Shown: positions 18,577-28,267, counted from the first letter of the stretch. The stretch is DNA of 64,000 nt from an uncultured Lachnospiraceae bacterium (GCA_946411695.1 CAMKEX010000001.1:23060-87059), one strand, 5' to 3'. Translations and numbers: made by a program. Notes: generated by a model not told the origin, from the sequence alone.

Positions 18577-19479
18577 CTACTTTTCGATCTTCATCATGTG
18601 CGGGGTCTCTCCCGCTTTTACATGCACATGGGAAAAGAGATGGTCCTGACAGTATTCAAGACCTCCCTCGCATTTACTGCAGTAGCGGAATTCCAGCTGA
18701 TCCGAATCTTTTTCCGTTCGTCCGCAGATGGCGCAGCGGTGAATGGCATCAGACCCCGGCGAGCTCTTTCTGCCCTCGGCGACCGAGCGCCGGAACTGCT
18801 GCCTGCGGCGCACCTGCCGGGGAGTATAGCTCATCCAGCTGCGGGAACGCATATACAGAAGGACCACATTCAGCAGGGCAGCCGCGATCACAAAGCGCTC
18901 CGCACTGTTGCCGCCGATCATGCTCATGACCAGGAAGCCCGCATCGATCCAGCCCAGATACTTGACCTTGATGGGAAGGACAAAAAACAGGTAGACCTGT
19001 GCCTCCGGGAATGTCAGCGCAAACGCCAGAAATATGGACATATTGATGTAATAAGTACTGAAGCAGCTGGCGTAATATCTGGTCTGCCCCGCCAGATCGA
19101 TGCCGCTCAGACCGCTGACCCGCAGAGAGACATACCACAGAAGGGCACTCAGGATAGTCAGGAGTATTCCCAGGAATATATAAACATTGTACTTGTAATC
19201 ACCCCAGACCCGCTCCAGCGCGGTGCCGATACTGTAGTAAAAATACAGCATGATAGCGACAAAGAAGAGATTTCCTCCTGCCGACGGGGGTACCAGGAGC
19301 CAGGAAATAATACGCCAGAACTGGCCGTGAAGCAGAGCCGTCACATCCAGGACAAGATAGGAAAAAACCCTGCCCGGCCAGGCAAAATAGAGCACATAGC
19401 CTAAAATATATAGAACCACGAGCTTCAGAGACAGATTGCTCAGGGCATATTTGCCGAATTTCTTTTCACAATTACTCAT
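18577..19479 (-). CDS. Rhomboid-like membrane protein with C-terminal zinc ribbon
   Basis: The start at 19479 follows GGAGGAAAC. The 300 residues have about five to six membrane helices (residues 15-220) with a rhomboid-like layout: LHGQFWRIISWLLVP in loop 1 and ALERVWGDYKYNVY after the second helix. I see no GxSG serine motif, so protease activity is unlikely. The cytosolic tail carries four cysteines (CAICG and YCSKCEGG) plus CQDH, a probable zinc ribbon. It is divergent from the large activase gene and shares a promoter region with it. Function unknown. Confidence 0.65.
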   Translation of the reverse strand: MSNCEKKFGKYALSNLSLKLVVLYILGYVLYFAWPGRVFSYLVLDVTALLHGQFWRIISWLLVPPSAGGNLFFVAIMLYFYYSIGTALERVWGDYKYNVYIFLGILLTILSALLWYVSLRVSGLSGIDLAGQTRYYASCFSTYYINMSIFLAFALTFPEAQVYLFFVLPIKVKYLGWIDAGFLVMSMIGGNSAERFVIAAALLNVVLLYMRSRSWMSYTPRQVRRRQQFRRSVAEGRKSSPGSDAIHRCAICGRTEKDSDQLEFRYCSKCEGGLEYCQDHLFSHVHVKAGETPHMMKIEK

Positions 19480-19582
19480 CAGTTTCCTCCGGGAACGATT
19501 GATCACCGCCGTGCTTTTCGGACAGCTTTCTTTACTGCATTTTAACATCGGCCATTGCGATTGTAAATCCCGCTCTGCATCG

Positions 19583-19611
19583 TTGATTTTTGCCCTTCCT
19601 TCTATTATAAT
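19583..19611 (+). promoter_or_regulatory. Promoter of the activase gene, overlapping a divergent -10
   Basis: TTGATT (19583-19588) and TATAAT (19606-19611), spacing 17, point right. The hexamer lies in ATTATAAT, which also reads TATAAT on the minus strand, so the rhomboid-like gene could start from the same bases. Confidence 0.7.
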
Positions 19612-19672
19612 CATAGTTTCAGAATCGCATTACAGATACTTCTTAATTTTAATCTGAAAGGAATTATCACCC

Positions 19673-22600
19673 TTGATTTCAAAAGACTATACGCTGGGAA
19701 TAGATATCGGATCCACGACCGTCAAAATCGCCATCCTGGACCCGTCCTGTAATATCATGTTTGCCGACTACCGCAGACACCACGCAGACATCCAGGGAAC
19801 ACTCCGCGCCCTTGTTCAGGATGCCCACAAACAGCTGGGAGACATCACTGTGCACCCTGTCATCACGGGTTCCGGAGGCCTGACGCTTGCGACCCATCTT
19901 CAGGTCCCTTTTGTCCAGGAAGTTGTCTCCGTCTCCACTGCCCTTGAGAGGATCGCACCCAAGACTGACGTCGCGATCGAACTGGGCGGAGAGGATGCCA
20001 AGATCATCTACTTCGAAAACGGCAGTATCGAACAGCGGATGAACGGCATCTGCGCCGGCGGCACCGGTTCCTTTATCGATCAGATGGCCAGCCTTCTGCA
20101 GACTGATGCGGCAGGCCTGAACCGCTATGCCCGCGGATACCGCTCTCTTTATACCATCGCCGCCCGCTGCGGCGTTTTCGCCAAATCCGACATTCAGCCC
20201 CTGATCAATGAGGGCGCGACCAAGGAAGACCTGGCAGCTTCGATCTTCCAGGCGGTCGTCAACCAGACCATCAGCGGTCTGGCCTGCGGAAAGCCCATTC
20301 GGGGACATGTTGCCTTCCTGGGCGGTCCTCTGCATTTCCTTCCGGAGCTGAAGGCAGCCTTTGTGCGCACATTAAATCTCGATGACGAGCACACCATCGA
20401 TGTGGACAACTCCCACCTGTTCGCAGCCATGGGCAGTGCAATGAACGCACAGGAGGACAATTCCGCCCTCCTCTCCGAAATGGCAGACCGCCTGTCCGGA
20501 AAACTGCACATGGAATTTGAGATCGGCAGGATGGATCCGCTCTTCTCGTCACAGGAGGAATACGACGAGTTCTGCCACCGCCACGAAAAGGCCCGTGTGC
20601 AGCGCGCTGACCTGACCGAATACCGCGGAAACTGCTTCCTCGGTATCGATGCCGGTTCCACGACTACCAAGCTGGCCCTGGTCGGCGAGGACGGCTCTCT
20701 TCTCTACTCTTTTTACAGCAACAATAACGGCAGCCCTGTCAGGACTGCCATTTCGTCGATCGCGGAAATCCACCGCCTGCTTCCCGAAGGGGCAAAGATC
20801 GTGCGCAGCTGCTCCACCGGTTACGGCGAGGCCCTGCTCAAGGCGGCCTTCCTTCTGGATGAAGGTGAGGTGGAGACCATCGCCCATTACTATGCGGCGG
20901 CTTTCTTCGATCCCGAAGTCGACTGCATCCTCGATATCGGCGGACAGGACATGAAATGCATCCGCATCAAGAACCATGCGGTGGACAATGTCCTGCTCAA
21001 CGAGGCCTGCTCCTCGGGCTGCGGCTCCTTTATCGAGACATTTGCCAAATCGCTTGATTTTTCCGTACAGGATTTCGCAAAAGCCGCCCTGTTTGCAAAG
21101 CATCCCATCGATCTGGGAACGCGCTGCACCGTATTTATGAATTCCCGCGTCAAACAGGCGCAGAAGGAAGGAGCGGATGTCTCCGACATCTCCGCAGGCC
21201 TTGCATACTCGGTCATCAAAAATGCCCTCTTCAAGGTCATCAAGGTCTCCGATGCCTCCCAGCTGGGCAGAAATATCGTCGTCCAGGGCGGCACCTTCTA
21301 TAATGACGCCGTTCTGCGCAGTGTGGAGACCATCTCCGGCGGGCAGGTCACACGCCCTGACATCGCCGGCATTATGGGCGCCTTCGGCGCGGCTCTGATC
21401 GCCCGCGAGCGCTATACCGGCAGACAGAAGACGACCATGCTCTCCTTCGACGAAATCGAAAACCTCCGGTTTGAGACAACTCTGACCACCTGCGGGCGCT
21501 GCACCAACAACTGCCGCCTGACCATCAATCATTTCCTGCGCGGCGAGAGTGAGAATATGACGGACAATGCCTCTGTGTTTGAGGAATCCGTTCCCGTGAG
21601 CGGCGAAGGCAGTCACCGCAGAAAGGAATCCGGCCTTGCCGCCCGCGCCCTGGAGACAGGACGTGAAGTGGCGGACCGTGCCGCAAAAGCCATTGAGGAA
21701 AGCGCCATCGGAGAAGCCGCCGGACGCGCCAGAGATTCCGCCTTCGAGACCGCCGGGCGCGCGGCCAAAGCCATCGAGGAAAGCGCCATCGGCGGTGCCG
21801 CCGGACGCGCCAGAGATTCCGCTTTCGAGACCGCCGGACGCGCGGCCAAAGCCATCGAGGAAAGCGCCATCGGAGAGGCCGCTTCCAGAGCTCTTGAATC
21901 TGCAGGAAAGGCAAAGGACTCCGCCCTTGAGACTGCCGGACGCGCCAAAGATACCGCCCTCGACAGGGGGAACAAAAAGTCCAGGACCGGTAAAGAGGAG
22001 AAGGAAGACAGGAAACTCAGAGAGGACAAGAAGGATAAGGCCGCCTCCGCGAAACGCGGCCATGCCGCGCCGGCTCAGGAGCGCCTGTTTATCTCCGGCA
22101 ACCGCTGCGAGCGGGGTCTGGGCAAGGAAGCGGCACAGAACAATATGCCCAACCTCTATAAATATAAGCTGGGAAGGATATTCGGCTATCGTCCCCTCTC
22201 TGCCAGTGAGGCACACCGCGGAACGGTCGGAATCCCCCGTGTACTGAATATGTACGAGGACTACCCCTTCTGGGCGACCTTCTTCACAAAGCTCGGTTAC
22301 CGCGTGGTCCTCTCGCCTCTGTCCACACACAGGATCTACGAGATGGGAATTGAATCCATCCCCAGCGAGTCCGCGTGCTACCCTGCCAAGATTGCTCACG
22401 GTCATGTGATGTGGCTCATTGAAAAGGGCGTGGACTTCATCTTCTACCCCTCCCTGTTCTATGAGCGCCCGGAGTTTGCCTCCTCGGACAACCACTACAA
22501 CTGCCCGATCGTCACCTCCTATCCGGAGAACATCCGCAATAACGTCGAGGAGATCACGGAAGGAAAGATCAGGTTCCGCAACCCCTTCATGGCTTTCACC

Positions 22601-24679
22601 AGCGTGCGCACCATCACCGACGCCATGGAAAAGGAATTCGCCGGAGAGATTCCCGCCGAGGAAATCCGCCAGGCCTGCATCGCCGGCTGGCAGGAACTCG
22701 AACAGTCCCGCAGAGATATCCGCAAAAAGGGAGAGGAAGTCCTGAAATTCATGGAGGAAAACCATGTCAAGGGCATTGTCCTTGCAGGCCGTCCCTATCA
22801 TATTGACCCGGAGATCAACCACGGCATCCCGGAGATGATCACCTCCTACGGTATAGCTGTACTCTCCGAGGACTCCATCTCCCACCTGTCCACACCGGAT
22901 CGTCCGATCACCGTCCTGGACCAGTGGATGTATCACTCCCGCCTGTATGCAGCCGCCAACTACGTGCGCCTGCGCGACGATCTGGAAATGATCCAGCTCA
23001 ACTCCTTCGGCTGCGGTATTGACGCCGTCACGACAGATCAGGTCAATGACATCCTGGCAGGCTCTGACAAGATCTACACCTGCCTCAAGATCGATGAGGT
23101 CAACAACCTGGGCAGCGCCCGCATCCGCGTCCGCTCCCTGATCGCCGCCATCCGCATCCGCGACCAGAAAAACACCAGGCGCAATATCCGGTCCACGGCG
23201 ATCAAGAAGGTGCCGTTTACTGTGGAGATGCGCAAAAACTACACCATCCTGTGTCCGCAGATGTCGCCGATCCATTTCGACCTTCTCGAACCTGCTGTGC
23301 GCGCCTGCGGCTACAATCTCGTGATCCTGCCCAACGACAACCGCAGGGCAGTCGATTTCGGCCTCAAGTACGTCAATAACGACGCCTGCTATCCGTCCCT
23401 CTTCGTCGTGGGACAGATCATGGAGGCTCTTGACTCCGGCAAATACGATCTGGACAGGACAGCGGTCCTGATGACCCAGACCGGCGGCGGCTGCCGCGCC
23501 TCCAACTACGTCGGCTTTATCCGCCGGGCACTGACAAAGGCAGGCATGGGCCAGATCCCTGTTGTCTCGGTCAATATGTCCGGCCTTGAAGAGAATCCTG
23601 GCTTCAAGCTCGATCTCAGACTCATCACCCGCGCGGCATATGCCGTTGTCTTCGGCGATGTCATGATGCGCTGCGTCTACCGCATACGCCCCTATGAACT
23701 CAAAAAGGGCAATGTAGAGGCCAAGCATCAGAAGTGGATCCGGATCTGCACCGACTTCCTGACAAAGACCAACGGCCTGAATCTTCCCAAGGTCCAGCGT
23801 CTTGCCATACAGATGATCCGGGATTTCGATTCCATCCCGATCCGCGAGGAGAGAAAGCCCCGCGTCGGTATCGTCGGCGAAATCCTTGTCAAATACGCTC
23901 CTGCAGCCAACAACTACCTGGTCGACCTCCTCGAACAGGAGGGCGCGGAGGCCACTGTCCCCGACCTGATGGGCTTTATGCTCTACTGCTTCTACAACCA
24001 GGTCTACAAGGCTGAACACCTGGGCACGAGCAAAAAGACCGCCAGAAAGAGCACACTCGGCATCCGTGCCATCGAAGCCGCGCTCAAGCCCATTTACAGG
24101 GCATACGAAAAGAGTGTCCACTTCGAGGCACCCGCCAGCATTTATGATCTCGTCAAATTCGCCGAGCCCATCGTTTCCATCGGCAACGAGACAGGCGAAG
24201 GATGGTTCCTCACCGGGGAGATGATCGAACTGATCAATGACGGAGTTGAAAATATCGTCTGTATCCAGCCTTTCGGCTGCCTGCCCAACCACGTAGTCGG
24301 CAAGGGCGTCATCAAGGCTATCCGCAGGGAATACCCTCTGGCCAATATTGCCGCCATCGACTATGATCCCGGCGCCAGCGAAGTCAATCAGCTCAACCGG
24401 ATCAAGCTGATGCTGGCTACTGCCCAGAAAAATCTGGAGAAGAAAAAGGCAGGCCTGATCCCCGGCACCGCTGCAGCCGCGGAAAATACTGCTGATGAGC
24501 GTGCTGCCATGGAGACCGCCCCCGAGATCGACAGTGAAAATGCTTCCATCGGCTGTGTCCCCGACACCACTTCCTCAGAGGAAAAGGCAGGTCATGCAGC
24601 CCGCAGCGGCAAAGCTTCCGGTCCTCTCGATTCCGGCCGCAGAGGCCGCGGGCTTTCCCGCCTCTTCCGCAGAAAATAA
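19673..24679 (+). CDS. Giant 2-hydroxyacyl-CoA dehydratase activase/reductase-like protein
   Basis: A 1668-residue fusion of two BadF/BcrAD ATPase domains with DUF2229 and HgdB-like parts. Domain 1 (residues 6-265) has GIDIGSTTVK and GICAGGTGSFIDQMA; domain 2 (about 323-585) has GIDAGSTTTK and ACSSGCGSFIETFA. Cluster cysteines are at 607, 610 and 614 (CGRCTNNC) and 812 (NRCERG). In relatives these motifs are close together; here about 170 residues of Ala/Glu/Lys/Arg-rich repeats are inserted between them. DUF2229 (from about 845) and the HgdB-like C-terminal half follow, then a low-complexity tail. Start is TTG at 19673 after AAAGGA; no ATG is near. It probably couples ATP hydrolysis to low-potential electron transfer, but the target is unknown and no dehydratase subunits are adjacent. 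Confidence 0.88.
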   Translation: MISKDYTLGIDIGSTTVKIAILDPSCNIMFADYRRHHADIQGTLRALVQDAHKQLGDITVHPVITGSGGLTLATHLQVPFVQEVVSVSTALERIAPKTDVAIELGGEDAKIIYFENGSIEQRMNGICAGGTGSFIDQMASLLQTDAAGLNRYARGYRSLYTIAARCGVFAKSDIQPLINEGATKEDLAASIFQAVVNQTISGLACGKPIRGHVAFLGGPLHFLPELKAAFVRTLNLDDEHTIDVDNSHLFAAMGSAMNAQEDNSALLSEMADRLSGKLHMEFEIGRMDPLFSSQEEYDEFCHRHEKARVQRADLTEYRGNCFLGIDAGSTTTKLALVGEDGSLLYSFYSNNNGSPVRTAISSIAEIHRLLPEGAKIVRSCSTGYGEALLKAAFLLDEGEVETIAHYYAAAFFDPEVDCILDIGGQDMKCIRIKNHAVDNVLLNEACSSGCGSFIETFAKSLDFSVQDFAKAALFAKHPIDLGTRCTVFMNSRVKQAQKEGADVSDISAGLAYSVIKNALFKVIKVSDASQLGRNIVVQGGTFYNDAVLRSVETISGGQVTRPDIAGIMGAFGAALIARERYTGRQKTTMLSFDEIENLRFETTLTTCGRCTNNCRLTINHFLRGESENMTDNASVFEESVPVSGEGSHRRKESGLAARALETGREVADRAAKAIEESAIGEAAGRARDSAFETAGRAAKAIEESAIGGAAGRARDSAFETAGRAAKAIEESAIGEAASRALESAGKAKDSALETAGRAKDTALDRGNKKSRTGKEEKEDRKLREDKKDKAASAKRGHAAPAQERLFISGNRCERGLGKEAAQNNMPNLYKYKLGRIFGYRPLSASEAHRGTVGIPRVLNMYEDYPFWATFFTKLGYRVVLSPLSTHRIYEMGIESIPSESACYPAKIAHGHVMWLIEKGVDFIFYPSLFYERPEFASSDNHYNCPIVTSYPENIRNNVEEITEGKIRFRNPFMAFTSVRTITDAMEKEFAGEIPAEEIRQACIAGWQELEQSRRDIRKKGEEVLKFMEENHVKGIVLAGRPYHIDPEINHGIPEMITSYGIAVLSEDSISHLSTPDRPITVLDQWMYHSRLYAAANYVRLRDDLEMIQLNSFGCGIDAVTTDQVNDILAGSDKIYTCLKIDEVNNLGSARIRVRSLIAAIRIRDQKNTRRNIRSTAIKKVPFTVEMRKNYTILCPQMSPIHFDLLEPAVRACGYNLVILPNDNRRAVDFGLKYVNNDACYPSLFVVGQIMEALDSGKYDLDRTAVLMTQTGGGCRASNYVGFIRRALTKAGMGQIPVVSVNMSGLEENPGFKLDLRLITRAAYAVVFGDVMMRCVYRIRPYELKKGNVEAKHQKWIRICTDFLTKTNGLNLPKVQRLAIQMIRDFDSIPIREERKPRVGIVGEILVKYAPAANNYLVDLLEQEGAEATVPDLMGFMLYCFYNQVYKAEHLGTSKKTARKSTLGIRAIEAALKPIYRAYEKSVHFEAPASIYDLVKFAEPIVSIGNETGEGWFLTGEMIELINDGVENIVCIQPFGCLPNHVVGKGVIKAIRREYPLANIAAIDYDPGASEVNQLNRIKLMLATAQKNLEKKKAGLIPGTAAAAENTADERAAMETAPEIDSENASIGCVPDTTSSEEKAGHAARSGKASGPLDSGRRGRGLSRLFRRK
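21680..21890 (+). repeat. 81-bp in-frame tandem repeat inside the activase gene
   Basis: Units begin at 21680, 21761 and 21842 (the third is partial). Each full unit encodes 27 residues starting AAKAIEESAIG. Units 1 and 2 differ by only a few bases, mostly silent, so the expansion is recent. Confidence 0.9.
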
Positions 24680-24806
24680 AGATCTGAAAGGAAAACCCCT
24701 TAATGAAAACCGTTAACGCAACCAGATAATGAAATTCGATCATCATTCCAGATCATCAGGTCTTCATCCATCAGATCTTCATGCCACGTAAACAATAATC
24801 ACGCAC

Positions 24807-24845
24807 AAAAACTCCGGAATCAGTCATCTGAATCCGGAGTTTTTT
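24807..24845 (+). terminator. Terminator after the activase gene
   Basis: AAAACTCCGGA pairs with TCCGGAGTTTT around a 14-base loop, followed by T. It lies about 130 bases past the stop. Confidence 0.9.
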
Positions 24846-24904
24846 ATATCATCTATATACAGATCTACGGCAAATATGGGATGTCCGGACTGTATTTTGC
24901 GCAG

Positions 24905-24972
24905 AAAAAAGGAAGAGTATTCATCTGCCGTCTTTTCCAACGGTCTTACTGCGACGAATACTCTTCCTTAGA
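24905..24972 (-). terminator. Terminator of the candidate noncoding RNA
   Basis: AAGGAAGAGTATTC (24909-24922) pairs perfectly with GAATACTCTTCCTT (24956-24969). Read leftward, the stem ends in TTTTTTC. The 33-base loop is long for a terminator and may itself be part of the RNA structure. Confidence 0.7.
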
Positions 24973-25659
24973 AAACACCATCCAATGGACTTATCCTCCT
25001 TTTTGTCTGGCTTTCCGCTCTCTTTCCTCTTCATCTTTTGTACTGATTGTACTGTGATGTCCGCACTCAGATCTCCGCTGCACTCTCTGGTGCTTTCTCC
25101 GGATCTACAATCTGTTTCCTGAATTACTGGTCCCTTCGAAACTTACCTCTCAATCCCTTTCCTCTACTATCTGATCGATGCGATAATCCGAAAGAGGACT
25201 GTTCCATCCTGATTCCCATCCTGCATCTTTCCGGTTTCCGATTCCAGTTCCTGTCGGGTTTTTATTCGTCAGGTGAATTCATTCATCAGAGCTGTGATCT
25301 TTCAAAATATCCGATGCTGTGATTCATCACTTCTCTTTGTGTACTCAATTGCGGAACATATTCAATTGTAACTGATTGATGGAGCTTAGATTAAATGTTT
25401 CCGGTGGCATGTACCTACCTTTCTTCTTCTTTTTGTCCGTCCTCTGACTGCCTGTCGGGATGTCCGAAAAATATGGGAGAGACCGGCGGCTGTCTGCCTT
25501 CCTGATCTGATCCTGCGAAACTGCTCTTTGAAGCAGCCTCCTTACGGAAAGTCCTTTGAGACTGTCCGATCATTCGAAACTGTCTCCGCTGGCATCTGAA
25601 CTTATATAAAAGAAGATTGATCGGTGAGCTTCTCGTCACCTTTTCTTGAAGTACTTTAT
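24909..25659 (-). ncRNA. Candidate large noncoding RNA (about 750 nt)
   Basis: Read leftward, this stretch starts just after a full-consensus promoter and ends at a strong hairpin plus T run. No conserved protein is encoded: the longest frame (25415-25639, 74 codons from GTG) has no spaced ribosome site and a random-looking composition. The transcript is purine-rich, with many GGAAAC/GAAAG segments and local hairpins such as GGTGA/TCACC near 25625, CTGCT/AGCAG near 25530 and CAATTG/CAATTG near 25355. It does not match what I can recognise of RNase P RNA, tmRNA, 6S or SRP RNA. Possibilities are a large ornate RNA class (OLE, ROOL or GOLLD-like), a leader for tiny peptides (for example a 21-codon frame at 25350 after AAAGG), or a decayed gene. 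Confidence 0.5.
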
Positions 25660-25665
25660 GTGATT

Positions 25666-25694
25666 ATTATAGCGACTAACCTTTATTTTGTCAA
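25666..25694 (-). promoter_or_regulatory. Full-consensus sigma-A promoter
   Basis: TTGACA (25689-25694) and TATAAT (25666-25671) with a 17-base spacer, on the minus strand in AT-rich DNA. It is the only promoter I found in the window with both hexamers perfect. It points into the gene-free stretch. Confidence 0.85.
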
Positions 25695-25842
25695 TTAATT
25701 AGCGTGAAAAATCTATTATTATCGGAATATTCAGTCATTTGTCTACAATTTCGATCCAATTCTCTGTAGGCGCGGAATCTCACAGACTGACATTCCCTGA
25801 CTCCACGATCCCTCTTTCAGAGGCTTAAACCAGTCAAAAAAA

Positions 25843-25867
25843 CGGCACCGCCGTAAAGACGGTGCCG
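25843..25867 (-). terminator. Terminator of glyA
   Basis: CGGCACCG (25843-25850) pairs with CGGTGCCG (25860-25867). On the minus strand seven T follow. It starts 36 bases past the glyA stop and separates glyA from the RNA promoter. Confidence 0.9.
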
Positions 25868-25903
25868 CTGTCGCTGCGGATTCTTTTGTTCTGATCTCTG
25901 TGA

Positions 25904-27142
25904 TCAGTCCAGGGGATACTTTGCCGTAATTCCGGCGATGATCGCCTTTGCGGGCTCGATGCCTGCTTCCCTGTCCCTGATGACAAGGGCAATGGCCTCT
26001 GCGACCTGGTCCATATCCTCTTCCTTGAGGCCGCGGGTTGTCGCAGCGGGAGATCCGAGACGGATACCGCTGGTAACAAAAGGAGAACGCTGCTCATTGG
26101 GGATGGTATTCTTGTTGGCTGTGATATGTGCCTCATCAAGCCACTTCTCGACTTCCTTACCGGTGAGATCCTGTTTTGTGAGGTCGATCAGCATCAGGTG
26201 GTTGTCTGTGCCGCCGGATACAATATCAACGCCTCTCTTCTTGAGGCCTTCGCAGAGTGCAGCCGCATTGTTGATGACCTGCTGCTGGTAAACCTTGAAG
26301 GAAGGATCGAGAGCTTCTTTGAAGCAGACAGCCTTGGCTGCGATCACATGTTCAAGAGGGCCGCCCTGGGTTCCGGGGAACACACACTTGTTGAAGTTGT
26401 ACTTCTTCGCTGTCTCTTCCATAGCCAGGATCAGTCCGCCTCTGGGGCCGCGCAGAGTCTTGTGGGTCGTAGTTGTCACAACATCTGCATAGGGGAAGGG
26501 ACTGGGATGAAGGCCGGCCACGACGAGACCTGCAATGTGGGCGATGTCAGCCATCAGGACTGCACCGCAGGCATCGGCTGCTTCGCGGAACTTCTTGAAA
26601 TCGATGGTTCTGCAGTAAGCGGAAGCGCCGGCGATGATCATCTTGGGCTTTGCTTCGATCGCGATCCGTTTGAGTTCGTCGTAATCGATAAAGCCGTTCT
26701 CATCTACGCCGTAAGGAACGATATTATAATAAGTACCGGAGATATTGGCAGCACTGCCGTGGGTAAGATGTCCGCCCTGATTGAGGTTCATGCCCATCAG
26801 AGTGTCGCCGGGCTTGAGAATGGCAAACTCTACCGCGAGATTGGCGGAAGCGCCGGAGTGAGGCTGTACGTTTGCATATGTGCACCCGAAAAGCTCTTTT
26901 GCGCGCTCGACTGCGATGGTCTCGACGACGTCGATCACCTGGCATCCGCCATAATAGCGCTTGCCGGAATAGCCTTCCGCATACTTGTTGGTAAGGGGAC
27001 TGCCCATGGCTGCCATAACGGCCTTGCTGGTCCAGTTTTCGGAGGCAATCAATTCTATATGATCGTTCTGGCGCTGAACTTCCTGCTCAATAGCTGCCGC
27101 AATATCGGGATCAACCTTTCTGACTTCCTCAATTGAATACAT
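25904..27142 (-). CDS. glyA: Serine hydroxymethyltransferase
   Basis: PLP enzyme converting serine and tetrahydrofolate to glycine and methylene-tetrahydrofolate. The PLP lysine is in [16 protein letters not shown], with HSGASAN and [10 protein letters not shown] also intact. 412 residues is normal. The ribosome site is GAAGGGAG. A single gene with its own promoter and terminator. Confidence 0.98.
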   Translation of the reverse strand: MYSIEEVRKVDPDIAAAIEQEVQRQNDHIELIASENWTSKAVMAAMGSPLTNKYAEGYSGKRYYGGCQVIDVVETIAVERAKELFGCTYANVQPHSGASANLAVEFAILKPGDTLMGMNLNQGGHLTHGSAANISGTYYNIVPYGVDENGFIDYDELKRIAIEAKPKMIIAGASAYCRTIDFKKFREAADACGAVLMADIAHIAGLVVAGLHPSPFPYADVVTTTTHKTLRGPRGGLILAMEETAKKYNFNKCVFPGTQGGPLEHVIAAKAVCFKEALDPSFKVYQQQVINNAAALCEGLKKRGVDIVSGGTDNHLMLIDLTKQDLTGKEVEKWLDEAHITANKNTIPNEQRSPFVTSGIRLGSPAATTRGLKEEDMDQVAEAIALVIRDREAGIEPAKAIIAGITAKYPLD

Positions 27143-27237
27143 CTAATTCTCCCTTCTGGTACGTTTGTAAGATGCTTATGTATAAAGATGCCGGCAAATA
27201 ACGCCGCAGTCATTACTTTAAGCTGTCACAGAATCAA

Positions 27238-27266
27238 AGTATAGCAAGAAGCTTCTCGTTGTGCAA
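27238..27266 (-). promoter_or_regulatory. Sigma-A promoter of glyA
   Basis: TTGCAC (27261-27266) and TATACT (27238-27243), spacing 17, minus strand, about 95 bases before glyA. No riboswitch or T-box is recognisable in the leader. Confidence 0.8.
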
Positions 27267-27405
27267 GCGAAAAATAATTCATAATCTATTCCGCAAAATG
27301 GTCATCTTTTATATGTTTTTACCAATATAAGTCTGTATATTCCCCTTTTCCGCCCCCTGTACGGCATGATTTTATGAACAATTCATAAATGATTGAAAAA
27401 AAATA

Positions 27406-27434
27406 TTGCCAAGAAAACCATAAAGTTGTAACAT
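27406..27434 (+). promoter_or_regulatory. Promoter of the PAP2-like gene
   Basis: TTGCCA (27406-27411) and TAACAT (27429-27434), spacing 17. The 352-base gap 27143-27494 otherwise holds only AT-rich DNA and the divergent glyA promoter. Confidence 0.55.
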
Positions 27435-27494
27435 GCCTGTAGCCAATGGAAAAAACAATTTTTTAACAATCAGTCACCAAAGAGGGTATTTTTC

Positions 27495-28247
27495 ATGAAT
27501 AAAAGAAAGGAATCTTTCGCAGGAGGTCGTTTTAGCGGAGCCTTTCCTTTAGAAAAGCTCAGGACAGTGAGGCCGATGATCGGCTATACGATCGCATATC
27601 TGTTGTCTTTCATGCTGATCGAGCATTGGAACCGCCTGCACTATACAGTAATCCATACCAATGTAGATGACATGATCCCCTTCTCACCGGTTTTTGTCAT
27701 CCCTTACTTGATCTGGTTTCCTTATGTAACCGTCTTCTGTGTTTTTCTCCTGATCAAAAATGAGGAGTTCTACCACAGGCTCTGCACGACACTGGTGATC
27801 GGAATGACAATCTTCATTGTTGTCTCCGTCATCTTTCCCAACATTCATCTGCTCAGACCCGAGACCATGCCGGTTGACAATGTGTTCACGCATATGATCT
27901 CAATGCTCTATCTCGCTGACACGCCGACAAATCTGACACCCAGCATTCATGTGTTCAACAGTCTCGCGATCATCGCAGCCGCGTGGGAGTGGAACTGGCA
28001 GACCGATGACGGTCATGTCTACGGGAATCAGGTGCGCGGAATCTGGCGCGCAGTCATCACTGTAATCGGCATTTTGATCTCACTCTCCACCATGCTGATC
28101 AAACAGCATTCTTTCTCCGATGTTGTGATCGCCGCAGGCCTCTTCCTGTTTACACACCTGCTTGTGTACCGCTTCGATTTTATGTTTATCGGCGGCAGGA
28201 GGCGCGTACGCCGTCCGGTCCTCCAGCCCAGATCGGCTCGTTCCTGA
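27495..28247 (+). CDS. PAP2-superfamily membrane phosphatase/transferase
   Basis: About six membrane helices in 250 residues. The C-terminal half has TPSIHVFNS (PSxH) and KQHSFSDVVIA (histidine and aspartate of the third PAP2 motif), as in lipid phosphatases and inositol phosphorylceramide synthase-like proteins. The first, lysine/arginine-rich motif is not obvious. It is probably a phospholipid or undecaprenyl-phosphate phosphatase or head-group transferase. It ends in an Arg-rich tail. A single gene with a strong terminator. Confidence 0.75.
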   Translation: MNKRKESFAGGRFSGAFPLEKLRTVRPMIGYTIAYLLSFMLIEHWNRLHYTVIHTNVDDMIPFSPVFVIPYLIWFPYVTVFCVFLLIKNEEFYHRLCTTLVIGMTIFIVVSVIFPNIHLLRPETMPVDNVFTHMISMLYLADTPTNLTPSIHVFNSLAIIAAAWEWNWQTDDGHVYGNQVRGIWRAVITVIGILISLSTMLIKQHSFSDVVIAAGLFLFTHLLVYRFDFMFIGGRRRVRRPVLQPRSARS

Positions 28248-28267
28248 GCATATACAAACCGAAACTG

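Noticed and set aside
20549-24292. 1247-codon open frame on the minus strand opposite the activase gene
   Set aside because: Antisense shadow of a high-GC gene; no ribosome site and no family resemblance.
25047-25322. 91-codon plus-strand frame in the RNA region
   Set aside because: No ribosome site or homology; opposite to the promoter's direction.
24909-25659. RNase P RNA, tmRNA, 6S or SRP RNA
   Set aside because: I could not find their characteristic conserved motifs by eye; a covariance search would settle it.
26126-27136. 336-codon plus-strand frame opposite glyA
   Set aside because: Mirrors glyA codons; no start signals.
27143-27237. T-box or glycine/purine riboswitch before glyA
   Set aside because: The leader is short and lacks recognisable T-box or riboswitch core motifs.
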